A stretch of DNA of 64,000 nucleotides from Amycolatopsis coloradensis (GTDB lineage: Bacteria; Actinomycetota; Actinomycetes; Mycobacteriales; Pseudonocardiaceae). Below, piece after piece: positions 33,944 through 41,662 of the stretch. Position 1 is the stretch's first letter. Every line of letters begins with the position of its first letter. The stretch spans positions 5,372,400-5,436,399 of the forward strand of contig NZ_CP150484.1 in NCBI RefSeq assembly GCF_037997115.1, read 5' to 3'. A program made the translations under genes and the position numbers. The notes under the pieces are model-generated. The model searched no databases. It saw nothing but the letters and a program-made list of their open reading frames with translations, and was not told the DNA's origin.

Positions 33944-34360
33944 TTAGCCGTCCGGCATCTCATCCAATACGCGCGCCAGCGCCTTCGGGACTCCGGTGCG
34001 CCAGCCACCGCCCATGATCCGGCGCGACATCCGCTGGAACTCGTCGTCCGGGTCGAAGCCCTCGTGGCTGAGGAACAGCCGCGTCCCACGCCCCTCGGGT
34101 TCGAGCCTCCAGGTGACCGTCCACTCCGGACCCCAGCTGATGCTGAGCAACCGCTCCGGCTCCACGGCCAGCACCTCGCAGGCGACCGGGCCGCCCGCGA
34201 ACCCGGCGGCGGGAACCGGGTCGGCGAGCAGTTCGAACCGATGTCCCACAACGGGTTTGATGTCGTTCGGCATCCGCAGCCAGCGTTCGAGCAGCTGCGG
34301 TTCGGTCAGCGCGCGCCACACCTTGCGCGGAGGATGCGCCAGGAACTGGTCGACGTGCAC
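33944..34360 (-). CDS. SRPBCC/AHSA1-family protein
   Basis: A 138-residue START-like domain protein: VDQFLAHPPRKVWRALTEPQLLERWLRMPNDIKPVVGHRFELLAD at the N-terminus and WTVTWRLEPEGRGTRLFLSHEGF in the middle. Family members bind hydrophobic ligands and often sit beside ArsR regulators, as here. The start is uncertain: GTG 34360 lacks a good ribosome binding site, whereas a CTG at 34384 in a CTGA overlap with the ArsR stop has AGGAGG just upstream and would add 8 residues. Confidence 0.82.
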   Translation of the reverse strand: MHVDQFLAHPPRKVWRALTEPQLLERWLRMPNDIKPVVGHRFELLADPVPAAGFAGGPVACEVLAVEPERLLSISWGPEWTVTWRLEPEGRGTRLFLSHEGFDPDDEFQRMSRRIMGGGWRTGVPKALARVLDEMPDG

Positions 34361-34380
34361 GGCCGTCGGATCCTCGTCGT

Positions 34381-34698
34381 TCAGAAGTCCTCCTCGTCCA
34401 GCAGGTCGCGCAGGTTGCCCAGTTTGCCGCGCCAGTACCGCTCGTACGGCGAAAGCCAGTCGGAGACCTCTTGCAGCGGCGCGGCCTCAAGAGAGTAGAC
34501 GCGGTTGCGGCCCTGCCTCTCTTCACGGACGAGCCCGGCTTCACGCAGCACGCGAAGGTGTTCCGACAGGCTCGGCCGCCGCATGTCGAACCGTTCGGCG
34601 ATCTCCCCCGCCGCTCGTGGACCGTCGAGAAGGATGCCGAGAACTTCGCGGCGGGCCGGGTTGGCGAGCGCGGCGAAAACGTCGTCGTTGACCGGCAC
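34381..34698 (-). CDS. ArsR-family (SdpR-like) regulator
   Basis: A 105-residue winged-helix protein: DDVFAALANPARREVLGILLDGPRAAGEIAERFDMRRPSLSEHLRVLREAGLVREERQGRNRVYSLE. It lacks the ELCVCDL metal motif, so it is of the non-metal SdpR type that co-occurs with SRPBCC proteins. GTG 34698 overlaps the VOC stop by one base, linking translation. Its operator is likely the GTAGGA palindrome at 35098-35113. Confidence 0.9.
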   Translation of the reverse strand: MPVNDDVFAALANPARREVLGILLDGPRAAGEIAERFDMRRPSLSEHLRVLREAGLVREERQGRNRVYSLEAAPLQEVSDWLSPYERYWRGKLGNLRDLLDEEDF

Positions 34699-35084
34699 TA
34701 GCGCGGCCAGTTCCCGTAACTCGAGGGTTCGAGTAGGCCCATCGCGTTGCCGTCGGGGTCCTTCAGGGAGGTCACGCGACCCCACGGCACCTCCTCCGCG
34801 TCGCCGACCTCGACGCCTTGAGTACGGAGTTCGGCGATGTCGGCATCGACGTCGGCGGTGCTCAGCTGGAAGTGCACGCGTGTGTCAGGGTCCAGGTCGC
34901 CGACGGCGCGGTCCACGAGGACGATCCCGGTGGCCGCCCCCTTGGGGCCGACCATGACGAACGGACCGTGCGGGCCACTGACGTCGACGAGCAGGTCGAA
35001 TCCCAGCTTGCCGACGTAGAAGTCCCGCGCTTTCACCTGATCGGAGACCGGCACGGTGAGGAACTGGATGCGGTCGATGTTCAT
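34698..35084 (-). CDS. VOC-family protein
   Basis: A 128-residue glyoxalase-fold protein: MNIDRIQFLTVPVSDQVKARDFYVGKLGFDLLVDV, then FVMVGPKGAATGIVLV, VHFQLSTADVDADIAELRTQGVEV and VTSLKDPDGNAMGLLEPS. This YwbC-like subgroup is often paired with ArsR/AHSA1 genes. It is the first gene of that three-gene operon. Start ATG 35084 lies 13 bp from the palindrome; the in-frame Met further up would include it. Confidence 0.87.
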   Translation of the reverse strand: MNIDRIQFLTVPVSDQVKARDFYVGKLGFDLLVDVSGPHGPFVMVGPKGAATGIVLVDRAVGDLDPDTRVHFQLSTADVDADIAELRTQGVEVGDAEEVPWGRVTSLKDPDGNAMGLLEPSSYGNWPR

Positions 35085-35097
35085 ACCGCGACCATAC

Positions 35098-35113
35098 GTA
35101 GGAGATTTCCTAC
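35098..35113. promoter_or_regulatory. ArsR-type operator GTAGGA-GATT-TCCTAC
   Basis: A perfect 6-bp inverted repeat around 4 nt lies 13 bp upstream of the VOC start and 4 bp before the end of the neighbouring gene at 35117. The position fits autoregulation by the ArsR gene in the operon. Confidence 0.7.
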
Positions 35114-35116
35114 ATG

Positions 35117-36139
35117 TCAACTCGTGCTGCCATCGACGACAAGGAACATCTGGGCAGCAAGAGCGCCAGGAGTCGCCTGGGAACCGCCGAACACCGCCGG
35201 TCGCCGGATGATTCCGGCCGCCTCCAAGGCTTCCATGAGGTTCCAGATCAGCTCATGGGCGGCCACGACCACACCGGGCTTCAACATGTCCCGCAGCAGC
35301 ACCGAGACGACCTTTGCCGCGATCCGCAGGCCGATCGCGTGGACGGGATCGGACTCCCGCCGCCTGATGAGCGGAATCGTCGGCCACGCACCGTCGACGG
35401 TGAGCGTCCACGTATGCCCTTCACCTGCCATGAAAGTCGCGCGCGGAAGATCGCCACGACCGACCGCGCGCAAAGCCGGGCGCAGCGCCGGAGACTCGAC
35501 CAGCCGGTTCAAGGACTCGACCGTCGGATCCGTCCAGACCATCGTCAATCCGACCCCGGCTTCCTTGATTTCATTCGTACCCATAGCCCCCTCCCGCGGC
35601 GGGTAGACCGCCCAAAAGGCACCATTCCAATAAGGGCGTTCGACACTCAGCTCACCGGCAGGAAGCAAGCCGTCCGACCGGAGACAGTCCCAGACGAGAC
35701 CATCGATCACGTATCCGAAGAGCACTCCGTAGACACAGTGAGCCAGTCCCCGACCGGCCAAGACGTCAGAGAACGCGGACACGTCGGCCGCGATTTCTGG
35801 CGCGATCACGTCAGCGAGGCCGGCCATCCGGGCACGCAATGCGGCCGTCTCCTGCGAACCGAGCACGGGAAACGTGGTCACCAGCCGATCACCTTCGACC
35901 GCGATGAGGTGATACGCCCTCAGAAGCGCGATCTGACTGTCCAGCGGGTCGATTCCCTGGTGCCGCAGTTCCGTGCGACTGACGCCCAGACGCGCGCGAA
36001 AGAGAAGACGGCCGTTGTCATCCATCTTCACAACGTGATGCGGAGTGCTCCGCGCGCCGAGGCAAAAGCAGTGCAGACCCCATTTCGCCAGGTCATCCGG
36101 GTCATCGTCGAGGTGATCCATGACCGAAAGACATACCAC
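35117..36139 (-). CDS. Orphan hypothetical protein
   Basis: A 340-residue soluble protein that I do not recognise. It begins MVCLSVMDHLDDDPDDLAKWGLHCFCLGARSTPHHVVKMDDNGRLLFRARLGVSRTELRHQG. Features are a Trp-rich middle (VWDCLRSDG, YWNGAFWAVYPPREG) and a C-terminal helix pair (VLLRDMLKPGVVVAAHELIWNLMEALEAAG). Base composition looks less GC-rich than its neighbours, with more mixed third positions, which suggests recent acquisition. A stand-alone gene with no evident partner. Confidence 0.7.
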   Translation of the reverse strand: MVCLSVMDHLDDDPDDLAKWGLHCFCLGARSTPHHVVKMDDNGRLLFRARLGVSRTELRHQGIDPLDSQIALLRAYHLIAVEGDRLVTTFPVLGSQETAALRARMAGLADVIAPEIAADVSAFSDVLAGRGLAHCVYGVLFGYVIDGLVWDCLRSDGLLPAGELSVERPYWNGAFWAVYPPREGAMGTNEIKEAGVGLTMVWTDPTVESLNRLVESPALRPALRAVGRGDLPRATFMAGEGHTWTLTVDGAWPTIPLIRRRESDPVHAIGLRIAAKVVSVLLRDMLKPGVVVAAHELIWNLMEALEAAGIIRRPAVFGGSQATPGALAAQMFLVVDGSTS

Positions 36140-36203
36140 ACCGGCAGCGCTATAACCTCGACCTAACTAGAGGTCCAGGGTTCGTGACCAGGGACGCAAG
36201 AGC

Positions 36204-36234
36204 TTGAGTTCACCTATGGACGAACTTTTAGCGT
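36204..36234 (+). promoter_or_regulatory. MerR-type promoter with 19-bp spacer, probably leaderless
   Basis: TTGAGT (36204-36209) and TAGCGT (36229-36234) are separated by 19 bp, the long spacing used by MerR-activated promoters. The inverted repeat AGTTC-N10-GAACT lies within the spacer. The -10 box ends 7 nt before ATG 36242 and there is no ribosome binding site, so transcription should start at or next to the ATG. Confidence 0.65.
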
Positions 36235-36241
36235 CTTCGTC

Positions 36242-36826
36242 ATGAGCAAAGAAACCACCGCCCAGTCCCCCGTTCGCCTCGCCGTGATCATCGGCAGTGT
36301 CCGCCACGAACGCTTCGCCGACGCCATCACGGGCTGGCTGCTGGCCGAACTCGCCGCGATCGACGGCCTGGAAGTCGACCCGATCGACCTCGCCGACGTC
36401 GATCTCCCGCTGCAGGGAACGCGGCCCGGCGGCACCCGGACGGTGATCAGCGACAGGCTGCGCGCGGCCGACGCCTACCTCGTCGTCACCCCGGAGTACA
36501 ACCACAGTTTCCCGGCGGCGCTGAAGAACGCGATCGACTGGCACTTCACGGAATGGGCGTACAAGCCCGTCGGGTTCGTCGGTTACGGCGCGGGTTCGGG
36601 CGGCATCCGCGCGATCGAGCAGCTGCGGCTGATCTTCCCCGAGCTGCGGGCGACCACGATCCGCGACGCGGTCCTGCTGAACGCGCCGTGGACCCGGCTC
36701 GGTCCGAACGGCTACGAGGGCACCGAAGGCGAACGCGGCGCGCTGGTAGCGACGATGACCGAACTGACCTGGTGGGCCCGCACCCTGCGCGCCGGACGCG
36801 TCGCGGATCAGGTGAGTGCGGCATGA
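36242..36826 (+). CDS. NADPH-dependent FMN reductase-like flavoprotein
   Basis: A 194-residue flavodoxin-fold protein with the FMN-binding loop GSVRHERF near 18-25 and the signature TPEYNHSFPAALKNAIDW near 82-99. It reduces FMN, quinones or azo-type substrates in related enzymes. It leads a three-gene operon with an efflux pump and a MerR regulator (ATGA overlaps at both junctions), consistent with redox-active drug or quinone defence (inference). Confidence 0.9.
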   Translation: MSKETTAQSPVRLAVIIGSVRHERFADAITGWLLAELAAIDGLEVDPIDLADVDLPLQGTRPGGTRTVISDRLRAADAYLVVTPEYNHSFPAALKNAIDWHFTEWAYKPVGFVGYGAGSGGIRAIEQLRLIFPELRATTIRDAVLLNAPWTRLGPNGYEGTEGERGALVATMTELTWWARTLRAGRVADQVSAA

Positions 36827-38271
36827 ACCGCCTGACCGCACAAGAACTGCGTATCGCGGCGGTGATCGCGCTCGGCGGCTTGATGGCCGTTCTCGACACC
36901 ACGATCGTCGCCGTCGCGCTGCCGCGGTTCATGACGACCTTCTCCGCGTCCCTCACCACGATCCAGTGGATCGTGACCGCGTACGCGCTCGGCATGGTCG
37001 CGGCGATGCCGCTCGCCGCGACCTTCGCGCTGCGGTGGGGAGCGCGCCGGGTGTATCTGATCGCGCTGCTCGTGTTCGCGGTGGCGTCCGCGGCGGCCGG
37101 AGCCGCCGGTGATCTGGGTTGGCTGATCACCGCACGAGCGGTGCAGGGCCTCGCCGGCGGCCTGATCAATCCCCTGGGCATGACCATCGGCTTCGGCACG
37201 GTGGCCCCGGAGCGCCGGAGCCGGATGACCGCGATCACCGGTCTTCCGTTGCTGATCGGGCCGATCCTCGGCCCGATGCTCGGCGGGATCCTGCTGGACA
37301 GCCTGTCGTGGCGGGCGCTGTTCTTCATCACCGTCCCCCCGGCTCTGCTCGCCGTCGTGGGGGTGCTGCGCTGGGTGCCCGCCGATACTCCTTCGGCGGA
37401 ACGCGCTCCGATCGATTTCGCCGGCGGCCTGTTGCTCGTCCCCGGCGTGGTCGCCGTGGCGTACGGCTTCAGCGAAGAGACGCTCGGCGTGGACGTCCGG
37501 TCGAGCATCGTCGCCGCCGGGCTGGTGCTCATGGCCGTGTTCATCCGGAGGTCGTGGGGTCATCACGCGCCGCTTCTGAACGTCCGGCTCCTGCGCGACC
37601 GGACCTTCGGCCGCAACACCGCCGTCCTCGTCCTGTACGCCGCGCCCTACTTCGGCTCGATGCTGCTGATGCCCGCCTACATTCAGGTGATGCGCGGCGA
37701 CTCGGCCCTGACCAGCGCGCTGATGATGGTCCCTGGAGCGATCGGGATGGGCATCACCATCCAGTTCGCCGCCCGCGTCCTGGAACGCTTCGGTCCGAGG
37801 ATCGTCGTCGGGACGGGACTGAGCCTGGCGATCGTCTCGACCGCTCTGACGGTGCTCGTTCTCACGCCGGATACCCCGTACCTGGTGCTGGGGATCTTGG
37901 GAGTGCTCCAGGGAGCGGGTACCGGAGCGATCATGATGCCCACCATTGTGAGCGCCGGCCGCGAACTGCGGGGGCCGGATCTCGCATCCGGTTCCGCGAT
38001 CCTCCCCTTGGCCAGCACCATCGCGAGCGCGGTCGGCACCGCGGTGGTGAGCGCGGTGTTCACCGGGCTGATCGCGTCCGCCACCGCTGGACAGGGTCTC
38101 GCCGCGCTGAGCGATCCGTCGGCGGGCTCGATGCTCACCGGGGAGATCGTCGACGCGTATCGTGTGACTCTCGTCGGAGTCCTCGCGATCATGGTGCTCG
38201 CCCTGGTGGTCAGGCTGCGGACACGCCCAGCCCCGACGACGAAACCCACCACGGTACGGAGCGCAGCATGA
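36823..38271 (+). CDS. DHA2-type MFS drug exporter
   Basis: A 482-residue transporter with 14 predicted transmembrane helices. The DHA2 motif LDTTIVAVALPRF is in helix 1, followed by IQWIVTAYALGMVAAMPL, RWGARRVYLIALLVF and ARAVQGLAGGLINPLG. Proton-coupled export of hydrophobic or cationic compounds is the expected role. Its start overlaps the FMN reductase stop (36823-36826) and its stop overlaps the MerR start. Confidence 0.92.
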   Translation: MNRLTAQELRIAAVIALGGLMAVLDTTIVAVALPRFMTTFSASLTTIQWIVTAYALGMVAAMPLAATFALRWGARRVYLIALLVFAVASAAAGAAGDLGWLITARAVQGLAGGLINPLGMTIGFGTVAPERRSRMTAITGLPLLIGPILGPMLGGILLDSLSWRALFFITVPPALLAVVGVLRWVPADTPSAERAPIDFAGGLLLVPGVVAVAYGFSEETLGVDVRSSIVAAGLVLMAVFIRRSWGHHAPLLNVRLLRDRTFGRNTAVLVLYAAPYFGSMLLMPAYIQVMRGDSALTSALMMVPGAIGMGITIQFAARVLERFGPRIVVGTGLSLAIVSTALTVLVLTPDTPYLVLGILGVLQGAGTGAIMMPTIVSAGRELRGPDLASGSAILPLASTIASAVGTAVVSAVFTGLIASATAGQGLAALSDPSAGSMLTGEIVDAYRVTLVGVLAIMVLALVVRLRTRPAPTTKPTTVRSAA

Positions 38272-38642
38272 CGACGTCGACACTGTCCCCGCTCGATGCC
38301 CGGCTGACCGTCAGCGAGGTCGCGAGCAAAGCCGGGGTCTCGGCGAACGCGGTCCGGTACTACGAGCGCTACCGCGTCATCACCGCGGAGCGGACAGCGG
38401 GCAACGCACGCCGGTTCACGATCGACGCCATCTGCCGGATCCGGCTCGCGGTCGCCGCCCAGCGGGTGGGGCTCAGCCTCGCCGAAAGCGCGGAGATCCT
38501 GGCCGAGATCCCGCCGATGTCACCCGATCTCGAACAGTGGTCGCGGGCGGGGCAACGGCTCATCGACGCCGGGCAGGCTCGTATCGCCGAGCTCACCTCA
38601 GTGGTCGACGAGTACCGGACACTCGAGTTCCTCAGGAGTTGA
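38268..38642 (+). CDS. MerR-family regulator (short, cysteine-free)
   Basis: A 124-residue protein: RLTVSEVASKAGVSANAVRYYERYRVITAERTAGNARRFTIDAICRIRLAVAAQRVGLSLAESAEILAEIP, then a short coiled coil (AGQARIAELTSVVDEYRTLEFL). It resembles SoxR in layout but has no cysteines, so no Fe-S cluster. It is the last gene of the reductase/exporter operon, and the MerR-type promoter at 36204 is its likely target. Confidence 0.9.
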   Translation: MTTSTLSPLDARLTVSEVASKAGVSANAVRYYERYRVITAERTAGNARRFTIDAICRIRLAVAAQRVGLSLAESAEILAEIPPMSPDLEQWSRAGQRLIDAGQARIAELTSVVDEYRTLEFLRS

Positions 38643-38721
38643 ACGGTCCTTCCGCCGCGCTCGACCAGCGGAACACAGGACGGTTCTCGAGACCGCCGTT
38701 TCGACTCCCGCGAACGAGTCC

Positions 38722-38768
38722 GTGAAGGCCTCCTTGCCTACCCTGAAGGTAACGAAGGAGGCCTTCAC
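38722..38768. repeat. GTGAAGGCCTCCTT hairpin
   Basis: GTGAAGGCCTCCTT (38722-38735) and AAGGAGGCCTTCAC (38755-38768) form a perfect 14-bp stem with a 19-nt loop that includes a smaller inverted repeat. The same arm forms the inverted ends of the repeat at 9830-10234. The rest of 38643-38856 holds only this and the next hairpin. Confidence 0.8.
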
Positions 38769-38813
38769 TACCTATGCGGTCACCTGACTCGCCACCAGTC
38801 ACAGCGGCAGCAC

Positions 38814-38850
38814 GAAAGAGGGCCGCCCCGAACGGGACGGCCCTCTTTCA
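38814..38850. terminator. Terminator of the SPFH/NfeD operon
   Basis: GAAAGAGGGCCG (38814-38825) and CGGCCCTCTTTC (38838-38849) form a strong stem closing on CCCCGAACGGGA, just downstream of the SPFH stop on the minus strand. On that strand it ends GGCCCTCTTTCGT, a short U-rich tail. Confidence 0.85.
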
Positions 38851-38856
38851 CGTGAC

Positions 38857-40176
38857 TCAGCGCTGCGGCGGCGGACCACCCTGCGGACCGCCGAACGGTC
38901 CCTGCTGCGGGAACGGGCCACCCTGCGGACCGGCGGGCGGCTGCGCCTGCGGCATCCGGGTGGGCGGCGGGGTCTGCGGCCGCTCCGGAGCGGCCTCCGG
39001 CTCGGGAGCAGGCGCGACCTTGGGGACCTGACGCGGAGCGGGCGGCTCCTGTCGCGGCGTCGCGACACCCAGCGCCGGAACCTCCTTGCGTGCCACGGCT
39101 TCCGCGGCCGCGACAGCTTCGGCGACCTTCGGGTCGCTGGAGGTGTCGAACCAGCCCTGGACCTCTTCGTCCTCCAGGTCCGGCTTCTCGACCGGGTCTT
39201 CCTTCGGCGGCTCGTAGCGGAACACGCCATCGTCGCCGGGTGCGCCGAGCGCGCGGGCGAAGCCCTCCAGGGCCTTGCCGTAGTCGCTCGGGATCATCCA
39301 GACCTTGTTCGCGTCGCCCTGCGCCAGCTGCGGCAGGGTCTGCAGGTACTGGTACGCCAGGACTTCGGGCGTGGGACGTCCGGCCTTGATAGCCGCGAAG
39401 ACCTTCTCGATGGCCTTCGCCTGACCCTGCGCCTGCAGGTATCGGGCAGCACGTTCACCCTGCGCACGCAGGATCCGCGACTGCCGCTCGGCCTCCGCGC
39501 TCAGGATCGCGGCCTGCTTGGCACCTTCGGCCGCGAGGATCTGGCTCTGCTTCTGGCCTTCCGCGGTCTTGATCGCCGATTCACGCTGACCTTCGGCGGT
39601 CAGGATCATCGCGCGCTTCTCACGGTCGGCGCGCATCTGCTTCTCCATCGAGTCCTGGATGGAGGGCGGCGGGTCGATCGCCTTCAGCTCGACCCGGGCG
39701 ACGCGGATGCCCCAGCGGCCGGTCGCCTCGTCGAGCACGCCGCGCAGCTGGCTGTTGATCGAGTCGCGCGAGGTCAGCGTCTGTTCGAGGCTCATGCCAC
39801 CGACGACGTTACGCAGGGTCGTCGTGGTCAGCTGCTCGACACCGACGATGTAGTTCGAGATCTCGTAGACCGCGGCCCGCGAGTCGGTGACCTGGAAGTA
39901 CACGACCGTGTCGATGGACACCGTCAGGTTGTCCTCGGTGATCACGGGCTGCGGAGGGAACGAGACGACCTGCTCGCGGAGGTCGATCCGCGCCCGGACC
40001 TTGTCCAGGAAGGGCACCAGAAACGTCAGGCCGGGAGAAGCCACCGTCCGGAACCGGCCCAGCCGTTCGATCACAGCGGACTGTGCCTGCGGCACCACCA
40101 TGATCGCCTTGACCACGACGACGACCACGAACAACGCGAGCAGTCCGACGACGATGAACACCACTGTCTCTGACAA
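38857..40176 (-). CDS. SPFH/stomatin-like membrane protein
   Basis: A 439-residue protein. The N-terminal membrane segment is VVFIVVGLLALFVVVVVVKAIM (4-25). The SPFH domain follows (VPQAQSAVIERLGRFRTVASPGLTFLVPFLDKVRARIDLREQVVSFPPQPVITEDNLTVSIDTVVYFQV), then an Ala/Gln/Glu-rich coiled coil (REKRAMILTAEGQRESAIKTAEGQKQSQILAAEG). The roughly 60-residue C-terminal tail is rich in Pro, Gly and Gln. It resembles QmcA/HflK-like scaffolds of membrane microdomains. It is encoded after NfeD in the usual pairing. Confidence 0.93.
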   Translation of the reverse strand: MSETVVFIVVGLLALFVVVVVVKAIMVVPQAQSAVIERLGRFRTVASPGLTFLVPFLDKVRARIDLREQVVSFPPQPVITEDNLTVSIDTVVYFQVTDSRAAVYEISNYIVGVEQLTTTTLRNVVGGMSLEQTLTSRDSINSQLRGVLDEATGRWGIRVARVELKAIDPPPSIQDSMEKQMRADREKRAMILTAEGQRESAIKTAEGQKQSQILAAEGAKQAAILSAEAERQSRILRAQGERAARYLQAQGQAKAIEKVFAAIKAGRPTPEVLAYQYLQTLPQLAQGDANKVWMIPSDYGKALEGFARALGAPGDDGVFRYEPPKEDPVEKPDLEDEEVQGWFDTSSDPKVAEAVAAAEAVARKEVPALGVATPRQEPPAPRQVPKVAPAPEPEAAPERPQTPPPTRMPQAQPPAGPQGGPFPQQGPFGGPQGGPPPQR

Positions 40177-40222
40177 CTACCTTCCCCTTACGTAGAAACC
40201 TGTTGCGGTGCGGCCGTCCGGC

Positions 40223-40654
40223 TTACAACTCGGCCGAGACGACCGCAGTGGCGCCCGAGATCTCGACGACCGTCACCGATGTCCCCGGGGCGATCGGTTC
40301 CCCGTCGGTCATGCTCCGTGCCGACCAGACGTCGCCTGCCAGCTTCACCTGACCCGTATCGCCGTCCACTGTGGACACTACTACCGCCCGCGCGCCGATC
40401 AGCGCGTCGGTGTTGGTCTTGATGTCCGGCCCCGCGAGGAACCGGCGTTTGAGGGTCGGCCGGACGAGGACGAGCATCCCGACCGAGGCGACGGCGAACA
40501 CCGCGACGTCGATGAACGGGTTCCCGGTCAAGGCGGCCGAGCCCGCTCCGAACAGGGCTCCGACGCCGACCATGAGCAGGAACAGATCACCCGAGAGCAG
40601 CTCGGCGATGATCAAGAGGATGCCGGCGATCAGCCAGATGAGCGCGCCTGTCAT
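40223..40654 (-). CDS. NfeD-like membrane protein
   Basis: A 143-residue protein: three to four hydrophobic segments (ALIWLIAGILLIIAELLSGDLFLLMVGVGALFGAG, PFIDVAVFAVASVGMLVLV) and a C-terminal OB-fold (LIGARAVVVSTVDGDTGQVKLAGDVWSARSMTDGEPIAPGTSVTVVEISGATAVV). Short NfeD proteins partner stomatin-type SPFH proteins in membrane organisation. The SPFH gene follows after 46 bp on the same strand. Confidence 0.9.
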   Translation of the reverse strand: MTGALIWLIAGILLIIAELLSGDLFLLMVGVGALFGAGSAALTGNPFIDVAVFAVASVGMLVLVRPTLKRRFLAGPDIKTNTDALIGARAVVVSTVDGDTGQVKLAGDVWSARSMTDGEPIAPGTSVTVVEISGATAVVSAEL

Positions 40655-40749
40655 GCGTTCATGCTCCCAGATCGCGCCGATTCATACCGAGGAAGCGAAT
40701 CCGACGTGACCGACGCGTGACCTTGAGTGACCTCGCACAAACCGGGCAT

Positions 40750-41565
40750 TCAGAACTCTTCGCCCGGGTCCGAGACGAAGTCGATGAGCCGTTCCACCGC
40801 TCCGATCAGCGGCGTTTCCAGATCCCGATAGCTGCCGACCGCCGCCAGGATCCGCTGCCAGCCCTCCCAGGGCTCGCCCCAGCCGAGCGCGTCGCAGACG
40901 CCCTGTTTCCACTCCGTGCCGTGCGGGATCTTCGGCCAGGCACGGATACCGACGACCGACGGCTTCACGGCCTCCCAGATGTCGATGTACGGATGCCCGG
41001 TGATCAGCACGTTCTCGTCGCGGATCGCGTCGACGATCCGCGACTCCTTGCTGCCCGCGACCAGGTGGTCGACCAGCACGCCGAGGCGTCGGCCGCGTCC
41101 GGTGCCGAACTCGTCGATGCGGTCGGACAGCACGTCCACCCCATCGAGTGGTTCCACCACCACGCCTTCGACTCGCAGATCGTGGCCCCAGACCCGTTCG
41201 ACGAGTTCGGCGTCGTGCTTGCCTTCCACCCAGATGCGTGAATCGCGGGCGACCCGCGCCTTGAGCCCTTGGACCTGGACCGACCCGGACGCGGAGATCC
41301 GCCGCGCGGGGGCCTTCGGCGCGGCCTTCGACGGCACCAGCGTGACCGGCTTGCCCTCGAGCAGGAAACCCGCGGGATTCAGCGGGAACACGCGGTGCTT
41401 GCCGTGCCGGTCTTCGAGGACGACGTTGCCGTACTCGATCTTCACCACGGCACCGCAGTAGCCGCTGGCCGGGTCTTCGACCACGAGCCCCGGCTCCGCG
41501 GGCACCTCGGGGATCTTCCGCTTGCGCGGGCCGGACAGCACGTCGTCGTACGAATGGGAGCGCAC
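40750..41565 (-). CDS. DUF3097-family protein
   Basis: A 271-residue actinobacteria-specific protein: YDDVLSGPRKRKIPEVPAEPGLVVEDPASGYCGAVVKIEYGNVVLEDRHGKHRVFPL at the N-terminus, then a TOPRIM-like segment SRIWVEGKHDAELVERVWGHDLRVEGVVVEPLDG and HPYIDIWEAVKP. DUF3097 has no established function; the WVEGKHDAE and DH/DE pattern suggests a nucleic-acid or metal role (inference). I start at GTG 41565 (RSHSYDD) by analogy with family length; a longer start at 41610 is possible. Confidence 0.85.
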   Translation of the reverse strand: MRSHSYDDVLSGPRKRKIPEVPAEPGLVVEDPASGYCGAVVKIEYGNVVLEDRHGKHRVFPLNPAGFLLEGKPVTLVPSKAAPKAPARRISASGSVQVQGLKARVARDSRIWVEGKHDAELVERVWGHDLRVEGVVVEPLDGVDVLSDRIDEFGTGRGRRLGVLVDHLVAGSKESRIVDAIRDENVLITGHPYIDIWEAVKPSVVGIRAWPKIPHGTEWKQGVCDALGWGEPWEGWQRILAAVGSYRDLETPLIGAVERLIDFVSDPGEEF

Positions 41566-41662
41566 GGCGGACGACGCTATCGGTGCCAGGGGCCGTCGTC
41601 TCCCCGCCACGCCGGTCAGGCGGCCATCCGCCGCCCTGCCGACGTCGATCGCGGACTCAGGT

